Positions 42,242 through 43,468 of a stretch of DNA of 43,468 nucleotides are shown piece by piece. The DNA comes from Hyphomicrobiales bacterium. Lineage in GTDB: Bacteria > Pseudomonadota > Alphaproteobacteria > Rhizobiales > Rhizobiaceae. The notes under the pieces were generated by a model that had not been told where the DNA came from, made no database searches, and saw nothing but the letters and a program-made list of their open reading frames with translations. The DNA is taken from assembly GCA_900469615.1 (NCBI GenBank), contig UBYA01000023.1:1-43468 (forward strand), given 5' to 3'. The stretch's first letter is position 1. Each line of letters begins with the position of its first letter. Both the position numbers and the translations under genes were made by a program.

Positions 42242-42336
42242 GCAATCCCGGGAAAGTTCGTAGCGATTTCCCTCCGGGATAGCGGAAACAATGAAATAGA
42301 GCGGTTCGAGGTTTTCCCGAAAGGCTGAACCGCTCA
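42242..42336 (+). repeat. Two-hairpin intergenic repeat, copy C
   Basis: It starts one or two bases after the SDR stop. The first palindrome pairs AATCCCGG with CCGGGAT (42244-42251 with 42274-42280), where copy A has AATTCC / GGAATT; the second pairs GAGCGGTT with AACCGCTC (42299-42306 with 42328-42335). Sequence has drifted but pairing persists. It ends 22 bases before the HIG1 gene. Confidence 0.75.
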
Positions 42337-42357
42337 AAAGACAAGGATGGAGGAGCC

Positions 42358-42561
42358 ATGTCGACCGTTACCTATGTTGCCGCCATCATTGTCATGGGCC
42401 TGGTCGCGATCGTTCTCGTTCGCGGCCTGCTGAACATGATGAAAGGCGACAACCCGAACCTTTCGAACCGGCTGATGCAGCTGCGTGTCCTGCTGCAGGC
42501 CGTCGCGGTCATCCTGATCATGCTGACGCTCTGGCTGACGGGCGGCGGTCGCCCTGCCTAG
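42358..42561 (+). CDS. HIG1-domain twin-helix membrane protein
   Basis: 67 residues with two membrane helices (about 7-26 and 45-62) joined by a basic loop (MMKGDNPNLSNRLMQLRVLL). The QLRVLLQ segment matches the HIG1 domain core. In mitochondria HIG1 proteins assist cytochrome oxidase; in alphaproteobacteria their role is less clear, perhaps respiratory. A strong GGAGGA ribosome site precedes ATG 42358. It is bracketed by repeat copies C and D, both in plus orientation, and precedes the PduO gene. Confidence 0.88.
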   Translation: MSTVTYVAAIIVMGLVAIVLVRGLLNMMKGDNPNLSNRLMQLRVLLQAVAVILIMLTLWLTGGGRPA

Positions 42562-42562
42562 A

Positions 42563-42661
42563 CCAATTCCAGGAGAAGGCGTAGCGGTTTTCCCGTCCGG
42601 AATTGCGTAAAAGCAACGGGATAGAGCGTTTCGCGATCCGAAGAAGGGCGAAAAGGCTCTA
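42563..42661 (+). repeat. Two-hairpin intergenic repeat, copy D
   Basis: It begins two bases after the HIG1 stop. The first palindrome is CAATTCC / GGAATTG (42564-42570 with 42599-42605); the second pairs AGAGC and TTTCGC with GCGAAA and GCTCT (ending at 42660). It is a full-length relative of copies A and C and ends 15 bases before the PduO gene. Confidence 0.8.
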
Positions 42662-42675
42662 GCCACAGGAACACG

Positions 42676-43254
42676 ATGGTCAAGCTCAACAAGATCTACA
42701 CAAAGACCGGCGATGACGGCACGACGGGCCTCGCCACCGGCCCGAGGCGGCTTAAACACGACCTGCGCGTCGAAAGCTACGGCACCGTCGACGAAACGAA
42801 TTCCGCCATTGGCGTCGCGCGGCTGCATACCGTCGGCATGGCCGATATCGACGCCATGCTGATGCGCATCCAGAACGACCTCTTCGATCTCGGCGCCGAT
42901 CTCTCGACGCCGGAAACCGATGAACCGCCGGCTTATGAGCCGTTGCGCATCGTCGACCATCAGGTCGAGCGCCTCGAACGGGATATCGACCTGCTCAACG
43001 CCGATCTCGAGCCGTTGAAATCCTTCGTTCTGCCGGCTGGCAGCCCGGCCTCCGCCCATCTGCACCTTGCCCGCACCATTGCCCGGCGTGCCGAACGCTT
43101 GATGGTGGCGCTGTCGCGTGAGCAGGGCGAGCGCGTGAGCCCGGCGGCGCTGAAATATATCAACCGGCTTTCCGATTTTCTCTTCGTCGCCGCGCGCCAT
43201 GGCAATCAGCATGGCCGCGCCGATGTGCTGTGGGTTCCCGGCAAGAATCGATAG
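42676..43254 (+). CDS. PduO-type cob(I)alamin adenosyltransferase
   Basis: 192 residues. It transfers adenosyl from ATP to cob(I)alamin or cobyrinic acid diamide to make the coenzyme B12 form. The ATP-binding opening KIYTKTGDDGTTGL is at residues 5-18, followed by ESYGTVDETNSAIGVARL and the C-terminal KYINRLSDFLFVAARH. This is the PduO/MMAB group, with the usual short length. AGGAA precedes ATG 42676. It lies between HIG1 and etfB as in other rhizobia, from memory. Confidence 0.95.
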   Translation: MVKLNKIYTKTGDDGTTGLATGPRRLKHDLRVESYGTVDETNSAIGVARLHTVGMADIDAMLMRIQNDLFDLGADLSTPETDEPPAYEPLRIVDHQVERLERDIDLLNADLEPLKSFVLPAGSPASAHLHLARTIARRAERLMVALSREQGERVSPAALKYINRLSDFLFVAARHGNQHGRADVLWVPGKNR

Positions 43255-43288
43255 CTGCATGGACCAATCGCCGAAGGCACACATATTG

Positions 43289-43304
43289 ACGTTGACGTAA
43301 ACGT
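43289..43304. promoter_or_regulatory. Near-palindromic regulator site before etfB
   Basis: ACGTTGACGTAAACGT has arms matching at all but one base pair (ACGTTkACGTmAACGT). It lies 147 bases before etfB. It resembles, from memory, the site of the MerR-family regulator LiuR, which controls branched-chain amino-acid and fatty-acid breakdown in alphaproteobacteria. The regulator is not in the window. Confidence 0.5.
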
Positions 43305-43450
43305 TATTTATGCCTTTAAAGCAATTCGTCTCTCAGCGGCGTGGAAGCGTTGTAATTGGGAAAAAAACGCGTATCCATGTCGCCATTCGACAAATGGAAT
43401 GGCGCTAAGCAGCGCATGTTCTCGGGCGGTCATGTTGAAGGAAGGATTCC

Positions 43451-43468
43451 ATGAAGATACTGGTTCCC
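43451..43468 (+). CDS. etfB: Electron transfer flavoprotein beta subunit, first codons only
   Basis: Six codons (MKILVP) are visible before the window ends, with a strong AAGGAAGG ribosome site seven bases ahead. The start matches the rhizobial EtfB opening (MKILVPVKRV), and the PduO-EtfB order is expected. EtfB with EtfA carries electrons from acyl-CoA dehydrogenases to the quinone pool. Identity rests on six residues and position. Confidence 0.7.

Overview
The window reads as chromosome from an alphaproteobacterium of the order Rhizobiales, most likely Rhizobium, Agrobacterium or a close relative. The base composition is GC-rich, so long open frames run antisense to real genes. Pointers to this group are the run lysC-ptsP-prfA-prmC-DUF4167 gene-clpB, the divergent ubiG, the prsA/surA-like isomerase facing secA, the HIG1 protein-PduO-etfB run, and intergenic repeats of the rhizobial mosaic type. 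I identified the organism from gene content and order recalled from memory, not from a database search. No phage, insertion sequence, CRISPR array or secondary-metabolite cluster is visible.

Layout. 0.3-6.1 kb: an M23 peptidoglycan hydrolase converges on the disaggregase ClpB; upstream of clpB lies a DUF4167 gene that ends in a strong terminator. 6.4-12.9 kb: a minus-strand run for translation termination (prmC, prfA with GTG start), nitrogen-PTS enzyme I (ptsP), aspartate kinase (lysC) and an unknown exported protein. 13.2-17.4 kb: ubiG on plus, then a tight minus-strand operon (comF, grxC, nitrilase-like amidase, DUF1178) divergent from a methyltransferase. 17.5-18.9 kb: small genes, including an orphan Flp pilin and short unknown membrane proteins in AT-richer DNA. 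18.9-25.4 kb: PPIase, argJ, GNAT and mutT on minus, with secA divergent on plus. 25.5-32.0 kb: GST, a Wzx-like flippase coupled to a CelD/BcsL-type acetyltransferase, an acyl-CoA synthetase and an aldo/keto reductase. 32.4-35.3 kb: a methyltransferase, then a TetR regulator divergent from an MFS exporter with two matching operator palindromes between them. 35.5-38.7 kb: tRNA-Leu(CAA), two small unknown genes, a YqaA-type membrane protein, DsbB and an HNH protein with a TTG start. 38.8-43.5 kb: AlkA-type glycosylase, GluQ-RS, YihY, SDR, HIG1 protein, PduO cobalamin adenosyltransferase and the first codons of etfB.

Most genes are housekeeping. PrmC methylates the GGQ glutamine of the release factor encoded next to it. 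ClpB, the PPIase and SecA serve protein folding and export. UbiG and EtfB serve respiration. The least explained material is regulatory and structural. There are four copies of a two-hairpin repeat, three of them abutting stop codons, and two of these flank the HIG1 gene. Between dsbB and the HNH gene lies a long inverted repeat whose arms differ mainly by paired, compensating changes. The tetR-MFS pair has twin operators, a 16-base near-palindrome sits before etfB, and a 118-residue membrane protein is built from an internal duplication. I did not find a clearly new multi-gene defence or biosynthetic system.
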